52,220 bases of DNA from Pirellulales bacterium (GTDB taxonomy: Bacteria > Planctomycetota > Planctomycetia > Pirellulales > Pirellulaceae). A program made the position numbers and the translations under genes. Below the pieces are notes generated by a model, which was given only the letters and a program-made list of their open reading frames with translations, had not been told where the DNA came from and made no database searches. The DNA lies in contig JAKUOW010000011.1 of assembly GCA_022451045.1 (NCBI GenBank), positions 1-52,220 on the forward strand. Reading direction: 5' to 3'. This document shows positions 33,259-42,142 of this stretch, in pieces (position 1 is the first letter of the stretch; each line of letters opens with the position of its first letter).

Positions 33259-35628
33259 ATGTACCGTAGACTTGTTTTAGCTGTATTCCTTGTTGCAACC
33301 TGCAGTACGTTGCACGCTGATGATCCGACTGTCAGCTATATCTTCCCGGCGGGCGGTCAGCGAGGCACGACGGTGAACTTCAACGTCGGCGGTCATTATC
33401 TTCGCGCCGAATGTCCATTTGAGATTCTTGGAAATGGCATCCTGACCGGCAATACCATTAAGCGGAATGCCAGAACTCAGTGGTTTGAAGGTCCGCTGAT
33501 TCCCATGCCAGCATCACAAGCGAAAGAGGACTATCCCGTTGATCAGGCAGGTGAGTTAAGTATCGCCCAAGATGCTACGCTCGGGTTCAGGCGGTGGAGA
33601 GTCTGGACAAGTCAGGGTGTGATCCCAACTCAAAAGTTTGTTATCGGTCATTTGCCTGAAATCATAGAGCAGGAGATTGATGGTACACCGATTCCGCAAG
33701 ATGTGACTTTGCCAGTAACGATCAATGGCCGTGTATTCCCACGTGAAGATGTGGATCTTTGGAGATTCGATGCCAAGGCAGGCAAAGAATATACAGTCGA
33801 GGTAATGGCAAAGCGCCTTGGCACAGGACTCGATTCTCATATTGAAGTCATCGATAGTGAAGGCAAACGGGTTGCCGAAAACGGTGACTGGTTTGGCGAA
33901 GACTCATTTCTGCGATTTAAGGCCGAGTCCGACGGAAAACACACAGTGCGGATTTATGATGCTGCGTTTGGTGGTCTCCAACATTACGTGTATCGATTGA
34001 CGATTACAGATCAGGAATACGTAGATCATGTGTTCCCGCTTGGTGGCCAACGTGGGAAACCCCTAAAGCTGCAACTATTCGGGCAGATGATTCCCGAGGA
34101 GCCAGTGGAGCTTAGTGTTTCACCGGATGCCGCTGATCAATGGGTGTTTGACTTATCACATAAAGGGAAGACGCTCAGACGACTGGAATTAGATATTACG
34201 GATTATCCAGAGGTGCTGGAGTCGGATGAACAGCGGGCAGCAACTCATACTGTGCCGGTGGTCTTAAATGGTCGAATTCAGGACGTGGGTGAAGAAGATA
34301 CGTGGAATCTGAGTGCAACAAAAGGAGATGTGATTAACTTGGATCTCAAGGCAGCTCGTCTGGGGTCCTTGCTCGACTCTCACCTGGCTGTACTTGATAA
34401 AGATGGAAAAGAAATCTCAAAGAACGATGATATTCAAAACGGATTAACGGATTCGAAATTGGCTTTTACCGCTCCGGAGGACGGTACATACCATGTGGTC
34501 ATTAAAGACAGGTTTGGGAGATTCTCCGCGGGACAATTCAGTTATCGATTAGTTGTTAGTAAGCCTACCAATCTGGAAAATAGCCTGAAGCTGACGTTGC
34601 CCGTTGATGGATTAACGGTGATCCGTGGCCAGGAAGGAAAACTGAAGGTTACCGCAGAGAGAGTTGGTGGTTGGAAAGGCCCGATTGAACTATCGGTAGC
34701 TGGACTGCCTGAGCATATCACGCTGGATGGCCTAACGATTGCAGAAGGGAAATCCGATACAGAGATCAAGATTAAGCCAGAGGATCAATCAAAAATTCAG
34801 GCAACGAGCATCACCATTTCTGGTGTCGGAACTGTAATGCCTAAAGAAGCGGCTGAAAATGAAGAAACGCCAGCTGAGACTGTAAACGCCGTCGCCGTAA
34901 AGCCTGCAGAGAATTACCTTGATATTCAGCAGGACTCACTGATGCTATCAGTGGCTATGCCAACTCCGTTTAAGATTTGGGGTACGTTCGAAACGAAGTT
35001 TGCACATCGTGGCTCATCGTATAAACGCTCGATGTTTATTGAGCGAGAAGACTACGACGGACCCATTGAGATAGTCATGGCTGAAAGACAAGTACGGCAT
35101 CTGCAAGGTGTAACAGGTAAGCCCATTTATGTACCCGCTGGTGAGACCGGATTTACCTACCAAATTCAATTGCCTCCATGGATGGAGATCGGTCGTACGT
35201 GCAGAGTAGCGGTGACGGGAATCGCAACGATTACCGACCATGACGGTACGGAGCACTTGGTCAGTCATACGTCCCACGCACAAAATGACCAAATCATTGT
35301 GCTGGTAGATGCTTCTAAGATGTCAATTCAGGCCGCTGTTTCGTCTATGCAGTTTGCACCCGGAGAAGTAGTGCCTGTCACAGTGAGAGTGAATCGGGGC
35401 GATAAGATTCAGGGAGATGTAAGTGTATCCGTGACGTTGCCGGAGCATATTTCTGCAGTTACTGCCGAGTCTATCGTCATTCCAGCTGATAAAACGGAGG
35501 GGATTCTAAACGTCCGGTTTGACGACGCGCCGGATGCAGTGTTCAATATGCCATTAACAGTCCGTGCTCGTGTTGATGAAGGTACTGAGCATCATACGGC
35601 TGAAGATAAAATAGATATCGTTAAGTAA
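33259..35628 (+). CDS. secreted PPC-domain protein (locus c)
   Basis: A 789-residue exported protein. Signal peptide (1-21, ending LHA), an N-terminal IPT/TIG-like sandwich (VSYIFPAGGQRGTTVNFNVGG), and PPC domain 1 (VTINGRVFPREDVDLWRF ... GKHTVRIYDAAFGG). A further TIG-like segment (VFPLGGQRGKPLKLQLFG) and PPC domain 2 (VVLNGRIQDVGEEDTWNL ... GTYHVVIKDRFG) follow, then several beta-rich domains. It parallels the protein at 25128-27254. No catalytic domain was found; surface adhesion or substrate binding is the best guess. ATG 33259 is chosen for the signal peptide, with GGACGAG upstream; an in-frame TTG at 33217 would overlap the DUF1501 gene. Confidence 0.85.
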   Translation: MYRRLVLAVFLVATCSTLHADDPTVSYIFPAGGQRGTTVNFNVGGHYLRAECPFEILGNGILTGNTIKRNARTQWFEGPLIPMPASQAKEDYPVDQAGELSIAQDATLGFRRWRVWTSQGVIPTQKFVIGHLPEIIEQEIDGTPIPQDVTLPVTINGRVFPREDVDLWRFDAKAGKEYTVEVMAKRLGTGLDSHIEVIDSEGKRVAENGDWFGEDSFLRFKAESDGKHTVRIYDAAFGGLQHYVYRLTITDQEYVDHVFPLGGQRGKPLKLQLFGQMIPEEPVELSVSPDAADQWVFDLSHKGKTLRRLELDITDYPEVLESDEQRAATHTVPVVLNGRIQDVGEEDTWNLSATKGDVINLDLKAARLGSLLDSHLAVLDKDGKEISKNDDIQNGLTDSKLAFTAPEDGTYHVVIKDRFGRFSAGQFSYRLVVSKPTNLENSLKLTLPVDGLTVIRGQEGKLKVTAERVGGWKGPIELSVAGLPEHITLDGLTIAEGKSDTEIKIKPEDQSKIQATSITISGVGTVMPKEAAENEETPAETVNAVAVKPAENYLDIQQDSLMLSVAMPTPFKIWGTFETKFAHRGSSYKRSMFIEREDYDGPIEIVMAERQVRHLQGVTGKPIYVPAGETGFTYQIQLPPWMEIGRTCRVAVTGIATITDHDGTEHLVSHTSHAQNDQIIVLVDASKMSIQAAVSSMQFAPGEVVPVTVRVNRGDKIQGDVSVSVTLPEHISAVTAESIVIPADKTEGILNVRFDDAPDAVFNMPLTVRARVDEGTEHHTAEDKIDIVK

Positions 35629-35653
35629 CACTCTTATCCGGACTCTACACCTA

Positions 35654-38434
35654 ATGAAGCGACGCTCTCAATATCTCTGCGCCCTCCTTTTATTCTTTGT
35701 GTGGTCGATGTCAGCCAAAACCTTTGCTGCTGATCGACCGAATATTGTCTTTATATTGTCGGACGATCATCGGTGGGATCAGCTAGGCTGCGCAGGACAT
35801 CCGATTGTGAAAACACCGCATATTGATCAAATGGCTGCGGACGGTGTTCGCTTTAAAAATATGTTTGTAACCACGTCGATCTGTGCCGCGAGTAGAGCAA
35901 CGATCTTTACTGGTATGTATGAACGTGGTCATCGCTACACCTTCGGTACTGTACCGATCGCCAATCAATTCATCTCAAATAGTTACCCGACAAAGTTAAA
36001 GGCCGCAGGATATCAAACAGGTTTTGTCGGTAAATTTGGAGTCAGCGTTGAAGGTGGCGTTGGGCCGATGTTTGATTACTTCAGACCGCTGAATCGAAGT
36101 CCTTACTTTAAAACACAACCAGATGGAACTCAGCGGCATGTTACTCAGATTGCCGGTGACCTGGCGCTGGAGTTTCTTGAGGCACAGCAGGCGGGCACGC
36201 CGTTTTGTTTATCGATCAGCTTTAATGCGCCCCATGCTGAAGACGGTGACAAGCAAAATCACTACCCCGTGCCGAAATCCGTTGCCGAAATCTATGACGA
36301 CATCAAAGTGCCGTCGGCACGCCTTTCTGATCCGGAAATCTTTGCGGCTCATCCCGAGTTTTTGCGACGCAGTATGCAGCGAGAACGATTTCACTGGCGT
36401 TGGGATACGCCGGATAAATTCACTAAGAATATGCGCGGCTATTGGGGGATGATCAGCGGTGTGGATCATGTTGTCGGGCGTGTAAGAAAAAAATTATCAG
36501 AGCTAGGACTGGATAAAGACACGATTGTCATTTTTACGGGTGACAACGGTTACTACCTCGGTCAGCGTGGCTTTGCTGGAAAGTGGTCACACTACGAAGA
36601 ATCACTGCGAGTGCCTCTCGTGGTGGTTGACCCACGTCTTGCAGATAAGCAACAAGGAACGGTTCGCGATGAGATTGTCCTTAATGTCGACCTTGCTCCG
36701 ACGATGTTGTCAGCCGCCGGTGTGGAAACGCCAGATACATATCAAGGAATAGCACTTACTGACTTAATCTCGGGTCAGGAAATAACTAGCTGGCGAGATG
36801 ACTTTTTTTGCGAACATTTGTTTCATATTCCGGGGCGGATTCCAAAGTATGAAGGCGTACGAGGCACAGAGTGGACGTATGCTCGTTATATAGAGCAAGA
36901 ACCACCATATGAGTTTTTGCATAACCTACGAGATGACCCAGATCAGCTAACCAATTTTGCCAAGAACCCGGCATATGCCGATCAATTGACCAAAATGCGA
37001 GATCGTTGTGATGAATTGATGAATGAACTGGGTGGTGAGTACAGCCGGGAAAAATTTAAACTGCGTAGAGACGTTCAACAGCAATCTCCGGCAAAACCAC
37101 AGCCAGCAAAAAAACCAGCGGCGAAGCCGGCAAAGCCATCGGAACGCCCAAATGTTGTGCTGATTATTTCTGACGATCAGTCGTGGACGGACTATTCCTT
37201 TATTGGACATGCTGCCATCAAGACTCCATCGATCGACCAGCTTGCCAAAGAGAGTGCTACGTTTCTTCGCGGATACGTCCCAACCGCACTTTGTCGGCCA
37301 TCGCTGGCCACGATGATTACCGGGCTATATCCACGGCAACACGGTATCACAGGGAACGACCCGGCACCAAATCACCCACTGCCTCCCGGTGGAAATTATC
37401 AAACGCTGCGTAATCAGCTGATCAGCAAAATTGATACCTTAGATACAATCCCCAAGTTACTCGGAGAGGCCGGGTATCTAAGCCATCAAAGCGGAAAGTG
37501 GTGGGAAGGAAACTTTGCCCGTGGCGGATTCACGCACGGAATGACCCATGGAGATCCAAAACGTGGTGGAAGGCACGGTGACGAGGGCCTGAAAATTGGT
37601 CGGACAGGAATGGATCCGATCGAGGAGTTCATCGATCATTCGCTTTCCGAAGAGAAGCCTTTCTTTCTTTGGTATGCACCGTTTTTACCTCATACACCAC
37701 ACAATCCACCCCAGCGACTGCTTGAGAAGTATCAACAGGAAGGACGGCCTCTCGCAATGGCCAAATACTATGCAATGTGTGAGTGGTTCGATGAATCATG
37801 TGGCGATCTTTTGGGGATCATTGATGACAAAGGTCTTCGGAAGAAGACACTTGTCATTTATGTCACCGATAATGGCTGGATACAGCGTACTCCATCGGTC
37901 GAAGTGCCTATGGGTTGGCGATCTCAATATGCTCCACGTTCGAAGCAGTCACCGAATGAAGGCGGAGTTCGCACCCCGATTATGGTGCGTTGGCCTGGCC
38001 ATGTTCGGCAAGGAAAAAAGCAAGCCTTGGTATCAAGCATCGATATCGCGCCGACAATTCTGAAAGCATGTGGTGTTGAGGTGCCGGCTGCTATGAGCGG
38101 GATCGATCTGTTGTTGCCCGCGAACAATAAGGGCTCAGCCAGGGCAGGCGTTTTGTTTGGTGAGAGTTATGCTCACGATATCGCAGATTTGGAAAATCCA
38201 AGAGAGACGCTGCTTTATCGGTGGGTCATTAGTGGAAATATGAAACTGATCCGCACCTATGATGGCACGGTCGGCCGCTACAAATCAACACATAATTTTG
38301 CGAATAAAGCTACACAGCTATACGATTTGATGTCAGATCCGCATGAAAATGACAACCTGGCTGAAGAAAATCCACAGCTAGTTAAAGAGCTAACGGAAAT
38401 TCTCAATGATCATTGGGATACAAGTGGAAAGTAG
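35654..38434 (+). CDS. tandem double sulfatase (two arylsulfatase domains in one chain)
   Basis: A 926-residue exported protein made of two complete sulfatase domains. Signal peptide 1-26. Domain 1 (about 28-470): metal pair Asp37-Asp38 in ILSDDHRW, active-site motif C77-A-A-S-R81 for formylglycine, and IFTGDNGYYLGQRG. A linker rich in Ala, Lys and Pro spans about 475-496. Domain 2 (about 498-926): ISDDQSW (Asp507-Asp508), C547-R-P-S-L551 followed by ATMITGLYPRQHG, and YVTDNGW. In domain 2 the usual Arg of CxPxR is Leu, so maturation may differ. The likely role is removing sulfate from algal polysaccharides. It follows the PPC gene by 25 nt and ends 4 nt from a convergent gene. No anaerobic or aerobic maturase is in the window. 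Confidence 0.9.
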   Translation: MKRRSQYLCALLLFFVWSMSAKTFAADRPNIVFILSDDHRWDQLGCAGHPIVKTPHIDQMAADGVRFKNMFVTTSICAASRATIFTGMYERGHRYTFGTVPIANQFISNSYPTKLKAAGYQTGFVGKFGVSVEGGVGPMFDYFRPLNRSPYFKTQPDGTQRHVTQIAGDLALEFLEAQQAGTPFCLSISFNAPHAEDGDKQNHYPVPKSVAEIYDDIKVPSARLSDPEIFAAHPEFLRRSMQRERFHWRWDTPDKFTKNMRGYWGMISGVDHVVGRVRKKLSELGLDKDTIVIFTGDNGYYLGQRGFAGKWSHYEESLRVPLVVVDPRLADKQQGTVRDEIVLNVDLAPTMLSAAGVETPDTYQGIALTDLISGQEITSWRDDFFCEHLFHIPGRIPKYEGVRGTEWTYARYIEQEPPYEFLHNLRDDPDQLTNFAKNPAYADQLTKMRDRCDELMNELGGEYSREKFKLRRDVQQQSPAKPQPAKKPAAKPAKPSERPNVVLIISDDQSWTDYSFIGHAAIKTPSIDQLAKESATFLRGYVPTALCRPSLATMITGLYPRQHGITGNDPAPNHPLPPGGNYQTLRNQLISKIDTLDTIPKLLGEAGYLSHQSGKWWEGNFARGGFTHGMTHGDPKRGGRHGDEGLKIGRTGMDPIEEFIDHSLSEEKPFFLWYAPFLPHTPHNPPQRLLEKYQQEGRPLAMAKYYAMCEWFDESCGDLLGIIDDKGLRKKTLVIYVTDNGWIQRTPSVEVPMGWRSQYAPRSKQSPNEGGVRTPIMVRWPGHVRQGKKQALVSSIDIAPTILKACGVEVPAAMSGIDLLLPANNKGSARAGVLFGESYAHDIADLENPRETLLYRWVISGNMKLIRTYDGTVGRYKSTHNFANKATQLYDLMSDPHENDNLAEENPQLVKELTEILNDHWDTSGK

Positions 38435-38438
38435 ACGA

Positions 38439-39710
38439 CTAAGTAATCGTCAGATCTTTGACCCATCCATCAGCGTAGTCCCGTTGCCAGTATTTCATGG
38501 CGGCATCATCACCAACGATATGACCATTCTTTGGATTGATACTTAACGTGCGACCGGTACGCTGAGCGATATTGCCGAGATGGCAAAGCATCGTGCTGGT
38601 ATGCCCGATCTGTATCTCCGCATTTAGAGCCAGTGGCGTATCACTTCGGATAGCATCTAGGAAGTTCTCGATATGCTCGATGTCTCCATTGTTTCCGGTG
38701 CCACTCTTTACTTCTTTATTAGAGCGGTCGTACATCTTCCAATTGCTGTTTCCGTCCACTTTGATGCAGCCGTCGCGACCGTAGAAATCGACAAAGCCAC
38801 TACCGTTGCGATTGCAACTTAAGCCTTGCCATGTAACGAACTTGTCGTCCGCAAATCGATAGGTCACTGTGCTTGTGTCGGGAGTTTGTTGGTCATCATC
38901 GAAGAAGTACCGACCACCGGAGCTTGATACCTGTACCGGAAAGTCTACTCCTAATCCCATTCGTGCGGCATCCAGAGAATGTACGCCGTTATTTCCTAGC
39001 TCACCGTTTCCCCAATGCCAGAACCAGTGCCAGTTGTAGTGGTGATAGTTGTTTACAAATGGTAGTCGAGGTGCAGGACCTTGCCAGTCTTCATAATTGA
39101 TGTGCGGTGGTACTTCAGCCCGTTCTCCAGTGCCAATGCTGCCTCGAGCGCTAAAGTAGTGTGTGCGTGCATGATGAACTTCACCAATGGCACCATCTTT
39201 AATTAATTGGACAGCTTCCTGCATGGAGACGCTGCTACGTCTTTGAGAACCCATTTGAACCGCGCGCTTGTACTTTCGTGCAGCCTTGACCATCATTTCA
39301 CCTTCCCATGGATTATGGGAGCATGGCTTTTCAACGTACACGTGTTTGCCTGCTTTACATGCGAGAATAGTTGCCGGAGCATGCCAATGGTTTGGTGCTG
39401 CACATACGAGTGCGTCCACGGATTTATCGTCAAGGATTTGTCGGAAGTCTGTAATTGCCTCGGGAGTTTTATCAACAGCGCCCTGTACGAGCTTTGCTGC
39501 GGATTCAGCTCGTTCACTGTCAACATCGCACACGTACTTGATTTCGACATTTGGACGTTCGGCAAAGCGAACAGCAAGGGATCGGCCGCGACTTAAACCC
39601 ATGACCCCAATAACGATTTTTTCGCTTGGGGAATCCTGAGCAATTGCATTGGATGTTGTTGCAACTGCAGTTGTTGCTGCGGTTGTTTTAAGAAAGTCAC
39701 GGCGTTCCAT
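38439..39710 (-). CDS. exported Gfo/Idh/MocA-family oxidoreductase
   Basis: A 423-residue sugar oxidoreductase with a short Tat leader (MERRDFLKTTAA). The dinucleotide loop is GVMGLSRGRSLA, a departure from the standard GxGxxG. The catalytic motif is E127-K128-P129 (YVEKPCSH) and the second motif is GNNGVHSLDAARMGLG. A Trp/His-rich stretch (HHYNWHWFWHWGNGE) precedes it, typical of the planctomycete branch. GGAG lies 8 nt before the ATG. It is last in a minus-strand series after the ceramidase-like gene (42-nt gap). With the paralogue at 7622-8947 it gives the region two exported sugar dehydrogenase candidates. Confidence 0.9.
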   Translation of the reverse strand: MERRDFLKTTAATTAVATTSNAIAQDSPSEKIVIGVMGLSRGRSLAVRFAERPNVEIKYVCDVDSERAESAAKLVQGAVDKTPEAITDFRQILDDKSVDALVCAAPNHWHAPATILACKAGKHVYVEKPCSHNPWEGEMMVKAARKYKRAVQMGSQRRSSVSMQEAVQLIKDGAIGEVHHARTHYFSARGSIGTGERAEVPPHINYEDWQGPAPRLPFVNNYHHYNWHWFWHWGNGELGNNGVHSLDAARMGLGVDFPVQVSSSGGRYFFDDDQQTPDTSTVTYRFADDKFVTWQGLSCNRNGSGFVDFYGRDGCIKVDGNSNWKMYDRSNKEVKSGTGNNGDIEHIENFLDAIRSDTPLALNAEIQIGHTSTMLCHLGNIAQRTGRTLSINPKNGHIVGDDAAMKYWQRDYADGWVKDLTIT

Positions 39711-39752
39711 GATTCCACTCCATGTAGAGAAATGTTTGATCGTGGTGTTATT

Positions 39753-41144
39753 TTACTTTATCCCGAGAGCCTTCTTAAGCGCTGCAGGTAGTTGATCGGT
39801 TGCTTTTTCTGATACCCAGGACCAGCTGTGCCCATTGAAACCGTCTGCATAATCACGTTTCATTGGAATGTAACCAGGCCAGGACTCGCCGAATCCGATA
39901 CTGAATACAAAGTTATCAGGTAATAACTGTTGTGCCATTAATTGATAGCCAACGAACGTCTCGCCCGGGAAGAGGACAACCTTTCCGTGGCCAAAATCAA
40001 TACACGCCATATCGATAGGGTGCTTTTGCTCTACACGATTGAGGCTGCTGAGTGACATCGCTGCCGCGATGCGTTTGATTATGTCGAGGTCTTTGTTTTC
40101 GAGTTGCTCCGTGAGGATGGCACGCTTGTATTCCGGCTTCTGGTTGTATTCGAGATGAAACGGAATACTCCGGAAATCAATTTGTGTAAGTGGCTGGGGC
40201 TTGATGGAGTCAAACGACTTTTTCATGCCGGTATAGAGGCGATCCGCGAGTATCTGGCGGTTATCTGGTGAGCCGTCGTTGTATTTTCCCGCAGTGACAT
40301 CGCCACTGCACCCGGATAGATAAATGTGTTCTACGTCACGCTGTTCTCGCCGAATTCGTTCACGGGCGATGCCAACAAAGTCCCATGTTACGCCGCCACG
40401 TCCGTAATAGCTCATGGGATGGGTAGCATAACTGTGAATCGCGAGAACGGGTTTGTTGCCATTGTAAAAAGCTATGGTCCGAACAAATGGATCGATATCG
40501 CCATCCGGCGCGGCGGCGTAGTGTTTATTTCCACCACCGGAGCTTCCGCGGTTATGAGTGATACGGCCGTCGGCTTCCCGGACGCGTCGGCTCGAAGCGA
40601 CCTTCTCTACTTTGGCCATGCCGTAGCCAATATGGCTAATGGGCTGGGAGTGATCCATTGAATCTCTGACGGCCTGTGACACGCGATCGATTGTATCGTC
40701 AAGAAAGGCGGTATTGTGAAGTTCATTTGACAGTCCGACACTGTCCAGGAGTAGTTGTGCTTCTCGGTCAACGACGGGGGCGTCGTGTTGGTGAAGAGCT
40801 GTGACGATCACCCGTTGTCGCTCAGTGCCCGCGGCTTTCGCAAATGCATCACGAAGCGCATCGTATGCCCCGTTACGAATTTCGCACCAATCAAAAGCTG
40901 CTAGGACGATTGGTTTGTCACTGCTGTGTAATACGAATCCATAGACTCTTAACGGATCAACAATCTTCTGCGACTTTGTGCGCAGCAACCCCATACATCG
41001 ATGCCCAAGTGGAATCGTCACATCAGCTGAAAACGTACTGAGTCTATATTGCTCCGCGTGCATCGTCCGAGCAAACGCCCCAATCATGGACACCCACATT
41101 ATGGCGATGCAATAAAGACTTGTTTTATAGGGTTTTGAGTTCAC
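39753..41144 (-). CDS. neutral ceramidase-like secreted protein
   Basis: A 463-residue exported protein resembling the N-terminal domain of neutral/alkaline non-lysosomal ceramidases, zinc amidases. Visible family features: the opening FSADVTIPLGH, LAAFDWCEIRNGAYDALRDAF, the metal-site-like VTALHQHDAPV, and IHSYATHPMSYYGRG; near the end FPGETFVGYQLMAQ and FGESWPGYIPMKRDY. The C-terminal Ig-like domain of true ceramidases is absent, so the substrate may be something other than ceramide. GTG 41144 is preferred because AGGAG precedes it by 5 nt; TTG 41162 has no site. A repeat copy lies directly upstream. Confidence 0.75.
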   Translation of the reverse strand: MNSKPYKTSLYCIAIMWVSMIGAFARTMHAEQYRLSTFSADVTIPLGHRCMGLLRTKSQKIVDPLRVYGFVLHSSDKPIVLAAFDWCEIRNGAYDALRDAFAKAAGTERQRVIVTALHQHDAPVVDREAQLLLDSVGLSNELHNTAFLDDTIDRVSQAVRDSMDHSQPISHIGYGMAKVEKVASSRRVREADGRITHNRGSSGGGNKHYAAAPDGDIDPFVRTIAFYNGNKPVLAIHSYATHPMSYYGRGGVTWDFVGIARERIRREQRDVEHIYLSGCSGDVTAGKYNDGSPDNRQILADRLYTGMKKSFDSIKPQPLTQIDFRSIPFHLEYNQKPEYKRAILTEQLENKDLDIIKRIAAAMSLSSLNRVEQKHPIDMACIDFGHGKVVLFPGETFVGYQLMAQQLLPDNFVFSIGFGESWPGYIPMKRDYADGFNGHSWSWVSEKATDQLPAALKKALGIK

Positions 41145-41160
41145 AACTGCTCCTGAAAAC

Positions 41161-41255
41161 AATAGGCAGTCTATATTCTTAATACTGAAAATTTACGGAC
41201 AAAATTCATGGACAGCCTATGATTTTTTGACACAAACAAAGTGGGCGTCCATGAC
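41161..41255. repeat. dispersed intergenic repeat, copy D (internally shortened)
   Basis: Almost the whole gap between two tandem genes. It contains AATAGGCAGTCTATATTC (41161-41178), GACAGCCTATGATTTTTT (41211-41228), like GACAGGCATAGATTTTTT of copy B, and AAGTGGGCGTCCATG (41239-41253). The last two blocks are 43 bp apart end to end against 83 in copy B; the CATGCCGATTG central block is missing. It ends 5 nt from the stop codon of the TolB-like gene. Confidence 0.7.
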
Positions 41256-41260
41256 TGGCA

Positions 41261-42142
41261 TCAATCAACTGGCTCGATTTCGAGTTCGTAAATGTCGGTT
41301 GAGCCGTTCTTCTGTGAGATGAATGCGAGCTTTTTGCCATCTGGCGACCAGGCTGGGAAGTCATCGCGAAAGTTATTTTTTGTCACTTGAGTGACGTTTC
41401 TCGAGGTTAAATCCAATATGAAGATCTCATGATCACCATCACGCACACTCACAAATGCAATTCTCTTTCCATCAGGTGACCATGCGGGGTGGATATCTCT
41501 TAACGGATGATCGGTCAGTTGAGTCAGCTCTGTGCCATCAGTATTTACAGTGAACAGATCGTAATTCCCTTCCTTACTACTGCAAAAGACAATTCTCTTG
41601 CCATCAGGTGAAACGTCCGGCCATCTGTTAATTGCTGACAACTCGGTAACCAACCGTCGGTTTCCCCCGTCCACATTTACTATGGCGATCTGCTGGCCAC
41701 CTTCCCCGGATTCGTTGAAGACGAGCTGTGTTGTGCCAGGAATGAACCTCGGCCGTCGTGCAGTGCTTCTCGCACCAACGGGTCGATACGTGGCTTCTGT
41801 TTGCTCCGTCAGATTTCTTATAACGACGAAGAGCTGGGGTGAGCCAGAGGTTTGACAGTATGCAAGATACTTTCCATCAGACGAAAAAGAAGCATCGTAT
41901 AGATGATCAGTTGTTTCCTCAAACATCTTGCTGGTCTTGCCTGTTGCAAGGTCCTGTTTGATAAGAAAGACGCGCCCCATGTCAGACGATAGCGAATAGT
42001 AGAGATCCTTACCGTCGACGCCGTAGCAAGGGCTTAGTTTCCAACGGCCATCTTTAGTGATTTGCTTGGGCTCTGCCGCATATGAGCTCGCAAGAAACAC
42101 CAGAAGCATGGCGAACGCATTACATAAGCGGTTCAAATGCAT
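41261..42142 (-). CDS. exported TolB/WD40-like beta-propeller protein
   Basis: A 293-residue secreted propeller. Signal peptide from ATG 42142 (ends SYAA); AGGA lies 6 nt upstream, so a longer in-frame start at 42277 inside the neighbouring gene is rejected. Repeats of the TolB/PD40 type are clear: FSSDGKYLAYC, VSPDGKRIVFCSSKEGNYDLF, WSPDGKRIAFVSVRDGDHEIF and WSPDGKKLAFISQKNGSTDIY. It overlaps the 3' end of the DUF1501 gene by 23 nt, indicating coupled translation. Probably a binding or scaffold protein of the PSCyt/DUF1501 unit; no TolB-Pal context is present. Confidence 0.87.
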   Translation of the reverse strand: MHLNRLCNAFAMLLVFLASSYAAEPKQITKDGRWKLSPCYGVDGKDLYYSLSSDMGRVFLIKQDLATGKTSKMFEETTDHLYDASFSSDGKYLAYCQTSGSPQLFVVIRNLTEQTEATYRPVGARSTARRPRFIPGTTQLVFNESGEGGQQIAIVNVDGGNRRLVTELSAINRWPDVSPDGKRIVFCSSKEGNYDLFTVNTDGTELTQLTDHPLRDIHPAWSPDGKRIAFVSVRDGDHEIFILDLTSRNVTQVTKNNFRDDFPAWSPDGKKLAFISQKNGSTDIYELEIEPVD

